Part shown: piece by piece, positions 15,176-23,349 of the stretch
How the letters are laid out: the number at the start of each line of letters is the position of its first letter
Position numbering within the stretch: the first letter of the stretch is position 1
Source: an uncultured Ruminococcus sp.
Lineage (GTDB): Bacteria > Bacillota > Clostridia > Oscillospirales > Ruminococcaceae
Direction of reading: 5' to 3'
DNA: 55,175 bases
Assembly (NCBI GenBank): GCA_905199285.1
Contig: CAJKFZ010000001.1
Coordinates: forward strand, 1-55,175
Translations under genes and position numbers: made by a program
The notes under the pieces: model-generated
Databases searched by the model: none
Told to the model about the DNA's origin: nothing
The model's input: only the letters and a program-made list of their open reading frames with translations

Positions 15176-16213
15176 TCAGTTGTTGATGAACTTGTCTTCT
15201 TCGTTGTTCCAGCTGTAGAGCTTTCTGATCTCTTCGCCGACCTTCTCGGAAGGATGCTCGGCAGCAAGCTTTCTCATAGCCTTGAAGTGAACCTGAGAAC
15301 CTGCATTTGACATATCGAGGAGGAAGTCCTTAGCGAAAGTACCGTCCTGAATATCGGAAAGAATCTTCTTCATAGCCTTCTTTGTATCTTCTGTGATGAT
15401 CTTAGGACCTGTGATATAGTCGCCGTATTCAGCAGTATTGGAGATAGAATATCTCATGCCTGCAAAACCGCTCTGATAGATAAGGTCAACGATGAGCTTC
15501 ATTTCGTGGATACACTCGAAGTAAGCGTTTCTCGGATCGTAGCCTGCTTCAACGAGAGTCTCGAAACCAGCCTGCATAAGAGCGCATACGCCGCCGCAGA
15601 GGACAGCCTGTTCGCCGAAGAGGTCTGTTTCTGTTTCTGTTCTGAAAGTTGTTTCAAGAACGCCTGCACGAGCGCCGCCGATTGCAAGACCGTAAGCAAG
15701 AGCCATTTCCTGAGCCTTGCCTGTAGCGTCCTGATGAACGGCAACGAGACAAGGAACACCCTTGCCAGCCTGATATTCGCTTCTTACAGTGTGACCAGGT
15801 CCCTTAGGAGCGATCATAGTAACGTCAACGTCAGCAGGAGGAACGATGCAGCCGAAATGAATGTTGAATCCGTGAGCGAACATGAGCATATTGCCTGCTT
15901 CGAGGTTTGGCTCGATGTCGTTCTTGTAAAGAGCAGCCTGCTTTTCGTCGTTGATAAGGATCATGATGATATCAGCCTGCTTAGCAGCCTCAGCAGCAGT
16001 GAAAACTTCAAAGCCCTGCTTAACAGCCTTGTCCCAAGACTTGGAACCTTCGTAAAGACCGATGATAACTCTGCCCTTATCGCCGAGTGATTCCTTAGCG
16101 TTGAGAGCGTGTGCGTGACCCTGGCTGCCGTAGCCGATTACAGCGATCGTTTTTCCGTAAAGAAGGGAAAGGTCGCAATCCTGTTCATAAAAAACCTTTG
16201 CAGTATTTTCCAT
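15176..16213 (-). CDS. ilvC: Ketol-acid reductoisomerase (class I)
   Basis: A 345-residue KARI. It converts acetolactate and acetohydroxybutyrate to the dihydroxy acids with Mg and a nicotinamide cofactor. The Rossmann motif is GYGSQGHAHALN (residues 27-38); the cofactor-phosphate loop reads GLYEGSKSW, with Tyr where many NADPH enzymes carry Arg. Its binding consequence is untested. PKGPGHTVRSEY, the metal ligands in ETETDLFGEQAVLCGG, and ECIHEMKLIVDLIYQ with the GMRYSISNTAEYGD helix are all present. AAAAAGGAGTCTTTTTAAA precedes the ATG. It is the last gene of the ilvB-ilvN-orf154 unit, 49 bases after orf154. Confidence 0.97.
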   Translation of the reverse strand: MENTAKVFYEQDCDLSLLYGKTIAVIGYGSQGHAHALNAKESLGDKGRVIIGLYEGSKSWDKAVKQGFEVFTAAEAAKQADIIMILINDEKQAALYKNDIEPNLEAGNMLMFAHGFNIHFGCIVPPADVDVTMIAPKGPGHTVRSEYQAGKGVPCLVAVHQDATGKAQEMALAYGLAIGGARAGVLETTFRTETETDLFGEQAVLCGGVCALMQAGFETLVEAGYDPRNAYFECIHEMKLIVDLIYQSGFAGMRYSISNTAEYGDYITGPKIITEDTKKAMKKILSDIQDGTFAKDFLLDMSNAGSQVHFKAMRKLAAEHPSEKVGEEIRKLYSWNNEEDKFINN

Positions 16214-16262
16214 TTTAAAAAGACTCCTTTTTAAATATATTTATGTAATTGCTGTTGAGCAA

Positions 16263-16727
16263 TTATAATTTTGTTTCATTGGAGATATCCTCAGAGGTAT
16301 TCTCCATATCGGCGTTATACCGTTTCTTTTTTATGCAATAAATTACAGCGGAGACGATTGTGAAGAAAATTTCCGTGGGGAAAAGGCCCATTAATGCAAA
16401 TAACGCGTAAATAACCTCGTCGGACTCGCCGTTGTCGCCGCCGATGCTTTCAATAAGGGCGAAAAGCGTTATTGCAGCAAGTACAAGCATTATTTTGATA
16501 AATTTTTTCAGTCGGTCAAGCTGCCGCAGCGGTTCGTCATCTGAACGACTGCCTCTGATAACATGGATCATTGCGGCAATCAGCGATGCGGCGGAAGCTG
16601 CGCCCGAAAGTAATGTCAATGCTTTTAAGAATATAGAATCAGAACTTATATTCTTAAGCCATGCGTGACTTGCTGCGCTTATTGCTCCGAAGATAAGCAC
16701 GGCAACGGGAAGGTATTTTACCTTCAT
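16263..16727 (-). CDS. Hypothetical membrane protein in the ilv operon
   Basis: A 154-residue protein with four likely membrane segments (about residues 5-22, 33-60, 76-94 and 105-132) and a charged Asp/Glu-rich tail ending SEDISNETKL. It is not recognised. Its ATG overlaps the ilvN stop (ATGA), so it is coupled to ilvN, and ilvC follows. That position makes it part of the attenuator-controlled unit. A transport or membrane-tethering role is conceivable, but no motif supports it. Confidence 0.65.
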   Translation of the reverse strand: MKVKYLPVAVLIFGAISAASHAWLKNISSDSIFLKALTLLSGAASAASLIAAMIHVIRGSRSDDEPLRQLDRLKKFIKIMLVLAAITLFALIESIGGDNGESDEVIYALFALMGLFPTEIFFTIVSAVIYCIKKKRYNADMENTSEDISNETKL

Positions 16728-17224
16728 TTTATGGTATTAAGGCAGTTTTCGCCTCTTTCTACGGCTATTATACCCGTGCGGCACATTTCCATAATACCAT
16801 ATGGCTTTACAAGCTCGATAAAAGCGTCTATTTTAGAGGTTTCGCCCGTAATTTCACATATTAATGCAGTCGGGGAATAATCAACTATTTTCGAGCGGAA
16901 TATCTCAACGGCAGTCATTATATCCTGTCTTGATTCCGGACTGTTTTTTACCTTTATGAGAAGCAGTTCACGGATAACGGTTTCCTTTTCGCTGAGAACT
17001 TCTACTTCACGAACATCGTGAAGCTTCCTAAGCTGCTGAAGAATAAGATCCTTGATATAGTCGTCGCCGTGAAAAGTAACGGTAATACGTGAAAATCCCG
17101 GGGATTCAGTTTCTCCTACCGTAAGGCTGTCGATATTGAAAACTCTTCGTGTGAACATTCCGGAAACTCTTGAAAGAGCGCCTGAAATGTTTGAAACTAT
17201 AATTCCGATTACATACTGATTCAT
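16724..17224 (-). CDS. ilvN: Acetolactate synthase small (regulatory) subunit
   Basis: A 166-residue IlvN/IlvH. An N-terminal ACT domain (VIGIIVSNISGALSRVSGMFTRRVFNIDSLTVG) is followed by the second ALS_ss domain. It activates IlvB and carries valine feedback inhibition. The frame could use a GTG nine bases upstream, but GAGGTG lies right on that codon, so the ATG at 17224, six bases after it, is chosen. It starts 10 bases after the ilvB stop and overlaps orf154. Confidence 0.95.
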   Translation of the reverse strand: MNQYVIGIIVSNISGALSRVSGMFTRRVFNIDSLTVGETESPGFSRITVTFHGDDYIKDLILQQLRKLHDVREVEVLSEKETVIRELLLIKVKNSPESRQDIMTAVEIFRSKIVDYSPTALICEITGETSKIDAFIELVKPYGIMEMCRTGIIAVERGENCLNTIK

Positions 17225-17234
17225 TGCATTCACC

Positions 17235-18971
17235 TCACTTGATCTCTGTTATGATATCGTCGATCGAACCGCCGGGAGGAAGCATTGGAAGAACAAATTC
17301 ATTGCAGTCTACAGCGCAGTCGATAACGAAAGTTCCGTTATAAGCGAAGGCTTCTTCAGCAGTTTTTTCAAGTTCGTCTTTGGTATAAACTCTTGCGCCC
17401 TTTGCGCCGAAAGCTTCTGCAAGCTTAACGAAATCGGTTTTTCTGTTAAGAGTTGTGTTTGAGTAGTGCTTATCGAAGAAAAGCGTTTGCCACTGGCGAA
17501 CCATTCCGAGAACTCCGTTGTTCATTATAACGATAACGAGCGGAAGATTCATTGAAACGGCTGTGGCAAGCTCGTTAAGGTTCATACCGAAGCTGCCGTC
17601 GCCTGTGAAGAGAAGGGAGCGCTTGCCTGAAGCGGCTGCTGCACCGATAGCCGCACCCATTCCGAATCCCATAGTTCCAAGACCGCCGCTGGTGAGGAAG
17701 GTTCTCGGAGCTTTAAGAGGATATCTCTGAGCCGCCCACATCTGATGCTGTCCTACGTCTGTAACGACAACAGCATCGCCTGCATGAGAGCTTACGATAT
17801 CAATGATCTCAAACGGATTCATACGGTCATCGGCGGAAATGCCTGACTTATCGCAGCTGTTTGTACAGTTTTCGCAGCTCCTTGAATATTTGTGAGCAAT
17901 AGCGCTTGACGTGCGGCGGTTTTCTTCTTCACGAAGCTCGCTGATGCGGGCAAACCATTCGGGATGTTTTTTCTCCTGAACTATAGCTGTGAGACGCTCA
18001 AGAGCGTCCTTGATATCGCCGTTCAAAGCTATATCCGAAGGGATATTCTTATGTAATTCCGCACCGTCTATATCAATATGGATGATTTTGAAATTCTTAG
18101 CGAAACGAGCCTTATTGCCGGTAGCTCTGTCGCTGAAACGTGCTCCGAGTGCGATAACGAGGTCGGATTCGTCTTCTGCGACGGAAGAAGCGTAATGACC
18201 GTGCATACCCTGCATTCCGAGAAATTTCGGATTATCTGAAGGAACAGCAGAAAGTCCCATAAGCGAGCATCCCATAGGAGCGTCGATCTTGTCAGCAAAA
18301 GCGATGAGTTCCTGAGAAGCCTTTCCGCTGATTATACCGCCGCCGAAGTAGATATAAGGTCTTTGGGCATTTTCTATAAGTTCGGCAGCTTTTTTGAGCT
18401 GATCTTCCGAAACATAAGTAATAGGATAGGGGATGACCGGCTGATTTTTCGGTTCAAATTCGCACTTGGCGATCTGAACGTCCTTGGGAATATCGACAAG
18501 AACAGGTCCGGGACGTCCTGATTTGGCTATCTTGAATGCCATACGGAGCGTATCGGCGAGTTCGTTTACATCTTTAACTATGAAATTGTGCTTGGTTACC
18601 GGCATTGTCACACCGACGATATCAACTTCCTGAAAGCTGTCTCTTCCGAGAAGATCGCATGGAACATTTCCTGTTATAGCTACCATAGGCACGGAATCAA
18701 GGTAAGCCGTAGCGATGCCTGTTACAAGATTAGTTGCGCCCGGACCGGAGGTTGCGATAACAACTCCGACTTTGCCGGAAGCTCTTGCATAGCCGTCAGC
18801 GGCATGAGAAGCGCCCTGTTCGTGAGCAGTGAGAACGTGATTTATTCGGTCACGATTGAGATAAAGCTCGTCAAAAAGGTTGATTACCTGACCGCCGGGA
18901 TAACCGAAAACGGTATCGCAGCCCTGTTCAACGAGCGTTTCAACAACGATTTTTGCACCTGAAATTTTCAT
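17235..18971 (-). CDS. ilvB: Acetolactate synthase large subunit
   Basis: A 578-residue thiamine-diphosphate enzyme that makes acetolactate and acetohydroxybutyrate. Seen: VFGYPGGQVINLFDEL (catalytic Glu region EQG nearby), TSGPGATNLVTGIATAYLDSVP, FAD-binding domain in the middle, and the ThDP/Mg motif GDGSFGMNLNELATAV with NN further on. The stretch around residues 363-376 holds C366, C369 and C373 (SCENCTNSCD), a cysteine insert not typical of this enzyme. The ATG at 18971 follows AGAAGGA nine bases upstream; the open frame upstream lies in the leader. First structural gene of the ilvB-ilvN-orf154-ilvC unit. Confidence 0.96.
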   Translation of the reverse strand: MKISGAKIVVETLVEQGCDTVFGYPGGQVINLFDELYLNRDRINHVLTAHEQGASHAADGYARASGKVGVVIATSGPGATNLVTGIATAYLDSVPMVAITGNVPCDLLGRDSFQEVDIVGVTMPVTKHNFIVKDVNELADTLRMAFKIAKSGRPGPVLVDIPKDVQIAKCEFEPKNQPVIPYPITYVSEDQLKKAAELIENAQRPYIYFGGGIISGKASQELIAFADKIDAPMGCSLMGLSAVPSDNPKFLGMQGMHGHYASSVAEDESDLVIALGARFSDRATGNKARFAKNFKIIHIDIDGAELHKNIPSDIALNGDIKDALERLTAIVQEKKHPEWFARISELREEENRRTSSAIAHKYSRSCENCTNSCDKSGISADDRMNPFEIIDIVSSHAGDAVVVTDVGQHQMWAAQRYPLKAPRTFLTSGGLGTMGFGMGAAIGAAAASGKRSLLFTGDGSFGMNLNELATAVSMNLPLVIVIMNNGVLGMVRQWQTLFFDKHYSNTTLNRKTDFVKLAEAFGAKGARVYTKDELEKTAEEAFAYNGTFVIDCAVDCNEFVLPMLPPGGSIDDIITEIK

Positions 18972-18998
18972 ATTAACAAATCCTTCTTCTGAAATAAT

Positions 18999-19175
18999 AT
19001 CAAGCAATTAACGTCCCGAACAATGTAATTCAGTAAATAAAACAGACCTCCGGCAATCCGCCGGAGGTCTTAATCAAGCGTCATTGCTTTGATGCAGGGA
19101 ATTATATCTGAATCAAGCAATTACTCAAAGTTCCTGCGGGCAGAAAGAATCACAGCGGCAGTTCGGGACGTTAAT
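18999..19175 (-). promoter_or_regulatory. ilvB leader RNA with alternative pairings
   Basis: On the minus-strand RNA: leader codons ATTAACGTCCCGAAC (19161-19175) are perfectly complementary over 15 bases to GTTCGGGACGTTAAT (19007-19021) beyond the terminator. TAATTGCTTGAT occurs twice (19112-19123 and 18999-19010), and ATCAAAGCAATG (19082-19093) can pair with either copy. These mutually exclusive pairings, placed around a terminator and a peptide rich in Ile/Val, fit a transcription attenuator. The exact switch is not proven. Confidence 0.6.
19034..19070 (-). terminator. ilvB leader terminator
   Basis: An 11-bp perfect stem AGACCTCCGGC / GCCGGAGGTCT with loop GGATT (19044-19070), followed on the minus strand by GTTTTATTT. 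It stands between the leader peptide and ilvB, so transcription must read through it to express ilvB. Confidence 0.85.
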
Positions 19176-19229
19176 GACTGCGCCGTTAATAATGACTATA
19201 CCGGAAAAAGTAATAACCGATTTCATCAT
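19125..19229 (-). CDS. ilvB leader peptide, Ile/Val-rich
   Basis: A 34-residue frame with AGGAGTGGAGC before ATGATG. Residues 5-21 contain nine Ile/Val (VITFSGIVIINGAVINV), after which PNCRCDSFCPQEL follows. It lies about 25 bases downstream of a promoter and about 55 bases before an intrinsic terminator. A high density of regulatory amino acids, a strong ribosome site and the location upstream of acetolactate synthase all match ribosome-mediated attenuation. The INVPN codons double as one arm of the 15-base long-range complement. Confidence 0.75.
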   Translation of the reverse strand: MMKSVITFSGIVIINGAVINVPNCRCDSFCPQEL

Positions 19230-19258
19230 GCTCCACTCCTTTGAGTATTCTTGAAATC

Positions 19259-19287
19259 ATTATACCACTATCTTATTTTAAAATCAA
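19259..19287 (-). promoter_or_regulatory. ilvB operon promoter
   Basis: TTGATT (19282-19287), a 17-base spacer and a perfect TATAAT (19259-19264) on the minus strand. Transcription would begin near 19252 and give a leader of about 280 bases before ilvB. Nothing else is recognised between here and the leuA-side repeat copy D except AT-rich sequence. Confidence 0.8.
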
Positions 19288-19400
19288 TAAGGAGAGGATT
19301 ATTTTGAAGATTTTTATAAACCGCCAAGAGTTTTCAACATGGTAATTTGTGCAAATGTTATGCTCTCTCCCTGCTTGCAAGGCAAATGCTGTCAGCTTAA

Positions 19401-19475
19401 GCGGGGACTCTGTCCCCATACCCCTGCCAAAGGGGAGTACATCCCCTTTGGAAACCCGATATTAATTATTTCAGA
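19401..19475 (-). repeat. Dispersed hairpin repeat, copy D
   Basis: GGGGACTCTGTCCCC followed by CCAAAGGGG-N7-CCCCTTTGG and an ATTAATTATT end without the third stem. The adjoining 19476-19555 resembles the sequence beside copy A. It fills the gap between leuA and the ilvB promoter. Confidence 0.85.
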
Positions 19476-19569
19476 ATGCCAATAGAATGAACGCTCTTTT
19501 GACAAGAGAGTAAAGCACAGAATGCCTTAAACTGACGTCATTGTCTTCAAAACAGAGATAAGAAAACTA

Positions 19570-21228
19570 TTACTTTATCATGTTGTTTACAGCGCTTACG
19601 AGTGCCTTTATGGACGATGTAACGATGTCTGTATCAACGCCTGTTCCCCAGAAGCTCTTTCCGTCATCCGAGAGGATCTCAACATAAGAAACTGCTTTGG
19701 AAGAAGAACCTACTTCAAGAGCGTGTTCAGTGTATGTGCTGATACTGTATTTAAGTCCTGTGTAAGACTGGATAGCATTGCTTACAGCGTCCAGACGTCC
19801 GTTGCCGTTATTGGTTGCGGAAGCTGTTCTGCCGTTGTATTCAAGGCTTACAGTCGCTTCGATACCGTCATGCTGAACGTAATGAGCTTCTGTAACTTTA
19901 AGCGGAGATGTTATATCGACATAATTGGTCTTGAAGATCTCGTAAACTTCGTCCGGGAGAAGCTCCTTATGTTTGTGGTCGGAAACGCCCTTAACGAGAT
20001 ATCCGACATTCTCACGCATTTTTTTAGGCAGATTATAGCCGAATCTTGTTTCGAGAACATAGCCGATGCCTCCCTTTCCGGACTGGCTGTTGATTCTGAT
20101 AACGTCGGCGGAGTATTCTCTTCCGAGGTCGGACGGATCGATAGGAAGATACGGAACAGTCCAATGTTCGGTGTTTTTCTCTTCACGCCACTTCATTCCC
20201 TTGGCGATAGCGTCCTGATGAGAACCGCTGAATGCTGCGAAAACGAGTTTTCCGCTGTATGGCTGACGTTCGTTTACAGCCATTCTTGTAACTCTTGAAT
20301 AAAGTTCGGTGATCGAAGGCATATCGGTGAAATCGAGTCCCGGCTCAACACCCTGTGAGTACATATTCAGAGCGAGAGTTATGATATCAACGTTGCCGGT
20401 TCTTTCGCCGTTTCCGAAGAGAGTACCCTCAACACGGTCAGCGCCTGCGAGAAGTCCCATTTCGGTATCGGCAACAGCACATCCTCTGTCGTTATGGGGA
20501 TGGAGAGAAACGATTACATTTTCTCTGTATTTGAGGTTTTCGCACATATATTCAACCTGATTTGCGTAAACGTGAGGCATAGAGAGCTGAACGGTTACAG
20601 GCAGATTGATGATGACTTTATCCTCCGGTGTAGGCTGCCAGATATCAAGAACCTCGTTGCATATTTCAAGAGCGAATTCCGGTTCTGTACCTGTGAAGCT
20701 TTCAGGGGAGTATTCAAATTTGAAATTGCCCTCATATTTCTCACGGTATTCCTTGCAGAGCTTAGCTCCGGTAACAGCAATATCAATGATCTCCTGCTTA
20801 TTCTTGCGGAAAACCTGTTCACGCTGAGCGAGAGATGTTGAATTGTAGAGGTGAACGATAGCGTTCTTGCATCCCTTTAAAGCGTCGAAAGTCTTTTTGA
20901 TGATATGCTCTCTGGACTGTGTAAGAACCTGAATAGTAACATCATCGGGGATCATATTCTGCTCGATGAGAGTGCGGCAGAAGTCGTATTCTGTTTCAGA
21001 TGCGGCAGGGAAGCCGATCTCGATCTCTTTAAAACCGATTGCAACGAGTTTTTCGAAAAATTCGAGCTTTTCGCCGAGGCTCATAGGGATAACGAGAGCC
21101 TGATTGCCGTCTCTGAGGTCAACGCTGCACCACTGGGGGGCTTTGTCGATATAAGATTTCTGAGTCCATTTCATTGAAGTTTTCGGAGCTTCAAAGAATT
21201 GTCTTGTGTACTTTGATGTGTTTTTCAT
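19570..21228 (-). CDS. leuA: 2-isopropylmalate synthase (long type II)
   Basis: A 552-residue LeuA of the long yeast/Corynebacterium-like class. It condenses acetyl-CoA with 2-ketoisovalerate, the committed step to leucine. Seen: WCSVDLRDGNQALVIPM (metal Asp/Arg), the GFPAASETEYDFCR segment, HPHNDRGCAVADTEMGLLAGADRVEGTLFGNGERTGNVD with the HxH metal site, and a C-terminal regulatory domain (about 430-552). The frame is open to 21345 through the T-box, but GGAGGAAATATCA places the start at 21228. Its own promoter and T-box make it a separate unit. Confidence 0.96.
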   Translation of the reverse strand: MKNTSKYTRQFFEAPKTSMKWTQKSYIDKAPQWCSVDLRDGNQALVIPMSLGEKLEFFEKLVAIGFKEIEIGFPAASETEYDFCRTLIEQNMIPDDVTIQVLTQSREHIIKKTFDALKGCKNAIVHLYNSTSLAQREQVFRKNKQEIIDIAVTGAKLCKEYREKYEGNFKFEYSPESFTGTEPEFALEICNEVLDIWQPTPEDKVIINLPVTVQLSMPHVYANQVEYMCENLKYRENVIVSLHPHNDRGCAVADTEMGLLAGADRVEGTLFGNGERTGNVDIITLALNMYSQGVEPGLDFTDMPSITELYSRVTRMAVNERQPYSGKLVFAAFSGSHQDAIAKGMKWREEKNTEHWTVPYLPIDPSDLGREYSADVIRINSQSGKGGIGYVLETRFGYNLPKKMRENVGYLVKGVSDHKHKELLPDEVYEIFKTNYVDITSPLKVTEAHYVQHDGIEATVSLEYNGRTASATNNGNGRLDAVSNAIQSYTGLKYSISTYTEHALEVGSSSKAVSYVEILSDDGKSFWGTGVDTDIVTSSIKALVSAVNNMIK

Positions 21229-21276
21229 TGATATTTCCTCCAATCTGATTGATCCGATATATGCCTGCGGACGGAT

Positions 21277-21595
21277 AATAAAAAATCTCCTCCATGCAAG
21301 GCATGGAAGAGACGAAGTTTCAAATATGCTACTCCGTGGTACCACTCTTCTTGATGTACAAAACTACATCCGCTCATCTGCGTCGGAACAACGCATATCT
21401 CTGTAACGGGAGAATCCGTTCAAGCCTAATTGCCACAGCACGAATAGATTATTCATACGAAGAACTGAGGTCTTTCAGCCGACTGCTCGGGGAGGAGCTA
21501 TGACCTGTAACTGTATACTGCCTTTCACCGACCGACAGCTCTCTGTGAAAACGATTTACAAGTTTTATTTCCCTTCATCGCATTTGCAAGTTAAT
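21277..21595 (-). ncRNA. T-box leader of leuA
   Basis: A minus-strand leader of about 320 bases. The T-box core AAGAGTGGTACCACGG is at 21334-21349, and an ACAGAGAG stem I entry lies close to the 5' end. A terminator follows the T-box. In other Firmicutes such RNAs read uncharged tRNA; for leuA the expected ligand is tRNA-Leu. A CUC at 21467-21469, just after a TGAAAGA stretch in the expected 3' side of stem I, could be the specifier, but I could not fold stem I with certainty. Confidence 0.92.
21280..21312 (-). terminator. leuA T-box terminator
   Basis: TCTCTTCCATGC-CTT-GCATGGAGGAGA followed by TTTTTTATT on the minus strand, just after the T-box core, and about 50 bases before the leuA ATG. 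It competes with the T-box antiterminator. Confidence 0.85.
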
Positions 21596-21601
21596 AACTA
21601 C

Positions 21602-21630
21602 ATTATACATTGCGTTTCAGGATTTGTCAA
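21602..21630 (-). promoter_or_regulatory. leuA promoter (full consensus)
   Basis: Perfect TTGACA (21625-21630), 17-base spacer, perfect TATAAT (21602-21607). Transcription would start about 21595, immediately before the T-box RNA. Between 21631 and 21702 only AT-rich sequence is seen. Confidence 0.92.
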
Positions 21631-21702
21631 GGGTTTTTGAAAAAATTTTCATAAATTTAAATTGTGACAGCGTGTTCACATAGAAATTATGCGGACAGAT
21701 TC

Positions 21703-23349
21703 TTAATTTTTATCCGCTGGACAGAATTCCGCCAGAACTTCATTAAGCATTTCCGGAATAAACTCGTAGTGTCCGGAACCGGGATATAATTTGCATTCAA
21801 AATTCGTAAAGCCATAGGATTCAAGGCGCTTTGTCAGATTTTCAACTCCCTCTAAGGTAGAATCGTTATCGCCGTAATATTCTTCATAAACGGGATCTTC
21901 ATCAGCTCCGGCGCAGATAAATATGCGTTTGTCAAGAGTATCGTTTCTGTCAAAATAGCCGTATTCCGACTTGACTTCCGACAGGTTTGCGTATGGCAGA
22001 AATCCCGGCGACCAGAATGCAGGACTTCCGATAATATAATTGCCGAAGGGCTGATTTTCGTATTTATCGGAATTAAAAACGGCATAGTGAGCAAAAGTTC
22101 CGCCCAGCGAATGCCCGTACAGCGTGGAATTGCTGAAATCCACATTGTACTGCTCACCAAGGTAAGGCATAAGATTATCTGTTATGAAATCAAGAAATTC
22201 CTTGTCTTTTTCACAGAAATATTTCTTTCTGTTTGTATCGTCCATGCCGTTCATTGAATAATCATAGCCGATGCTTACAAGCAATGCGTCGCCTGCGTTT
22301 CCGTTTTCCATTTCCTTTCTGAGCGCCGGATGATTTCCGAAACGCCACACTCCGTCTGTCAGCACAAAAGCCGGATATGTTTTTTCGGGATCAAAATCGG
22401 GCGGCAGAGTAACGTGTACTATGAAGTTGGTATTGAGTTCCTCATCGTAAATTGATATTTCCTTTACAAAGTCAGCTATTTCTTTTGTTGCGTCATGCTC
22501 TATCTCCCACACACAGTCTTGATACAAATATTTTTCTGTTGTGCCATATTCAAGTTCGACATAACTTTTATTTATAATTGCTTCCCATACACGGATAGTA
22601 CGCTGATATTCAGCCTCGATCTCGCTTTCATCTAATGTTCCCGATGATGCAAAATATTCTATATTCTTATGGATATGCGCCTTTAATTCGTCAAAATTAG
22701 CAGCTTTAGACAAGCCGGCTGTCTGGAGAGCTTCCTCTTCGGTGATCTCGCTGCCGTCTTTATCAAAATAATGAATTCCGGTTTCATCTGTTTCCCAGAT
22801 GATTTCGGTTCTGTCCCTGAGTTCCTCTTCCGTAATTTTATTGCCGTTTTCATCTAAATAATAAGTTCCGCTGTCATCAGTTATGCAGGTATAATTCTGA
22901 CCATATGTTATTTCTCCGCCGTCATAGTCGAGAGTCGGCAGACCCGAAAGTATCATCTGTCCGTCAACAAAAGCGGAATGTAAGACATCGCTTTCACCTA
23001 TTGAATCCAAAATTTCCTGTATTTCTTCCTCTGTAATGTATGTATCATTGGGGTGATTTTCAATATAGTGAGACCAGTAGTCTTTCATCTGTTCCGGAGT
23101 CCATATCTCGAGCCAGACGCCCTCTTCGGGGATTTTTTTCTGTTCATAGTCAAAGACTGTAAGTTCGCCGACGCTGACGTTCTGTAGTTCTTTCTCCGTC
23201 ATATGGTTTGTAAGCTTTACCGCTGAATCTGTTTCAATATTTGCAGATTCATACGAGATTTCCCGTGTGCTGCTCTGATTTTTCGATTCGCAGGAGACTG
23301 CGGACAGCAGAAATACAAGAGACATACAAATTGCGGTGAGTTTTTTCAT
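21703..23349 (-). CDS. Lipoprotein esterase with alpha/beta-hydrolase domain
   Basis: A 548-residue secreted lipoprotein. Signal peptide with lipobox LSAVSC (lipidated Cys20). The C-terminal half (about 280-548) is a putative esterase of the PF00756-like group (esterase D/Fes): nucleophile elbow YGHSLGG near 411-416, VHVTLPPDFDPEKTYPA at the start, and a late His in GSGHYEF. The N-terminal half is acidic and has a tandem repeat: residues 157-177 and 187-207 share TD-x2-G-x2-Y-x-D-x2-G-x2-ITEEE. The substrate is unknown; siderophore, feruloyl or acetyl esters are possible. AAAAGGATGATAAAAA precedes the ATG. It is a monocistronic-looking gene. Confidence 0.8.
   Translation of the reverse strand: MKKLTAICMSLVFLLSAVSCESKNQSSTREISYESANIETDSAVKLTNHMTEKELQNVSVGELTVFDYEQKKIPEEGVWLEIWTPEQMKDYWSHYIENHPNDTYITEEEIQEILDSIGESDVLHSAFVDGQMILSGLPTLDYDGGEITYGQNYTCITDDSGTYYLDENGNKITEEELRDRTEIIWETDETGIHYFDKDGSEITEEEALQTAGLSKAANFDELKAHIHKNIEYFASSGTLDESEIEAEYQRTIRVWEAIINKSYVELEYGTTEKYLYQDCVWEIEHDATKEIADFVKEISIYDEELNTNFIVHVTLPPDFDPEKTYPAFVLTDGVWRFGNHPALRKEMENGNAGDALLVSIGYDYSMNGMDDTNRKKYFCEKDKEFLDFITDNLMPYLGEQYNVDFSNSTLYGHSLGGTFAHYAVFNSDKYENQPFGNYIIGSPAFWSPGFLPYANLSEVKSEYGYFDRNDTLDKRIFICAGADEDPVYEEYYGDNDSTLEGVENLTKRLESYGFTNFECKLYPGSGHYEFIPEMLNEVLAEFCPADKN

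Noticed and set aside
16724..17233. GTG start for ilvN
   Set aside because: The GTG coincides with the GAGGTG ribosome site; the ATG at 17224 fits better.
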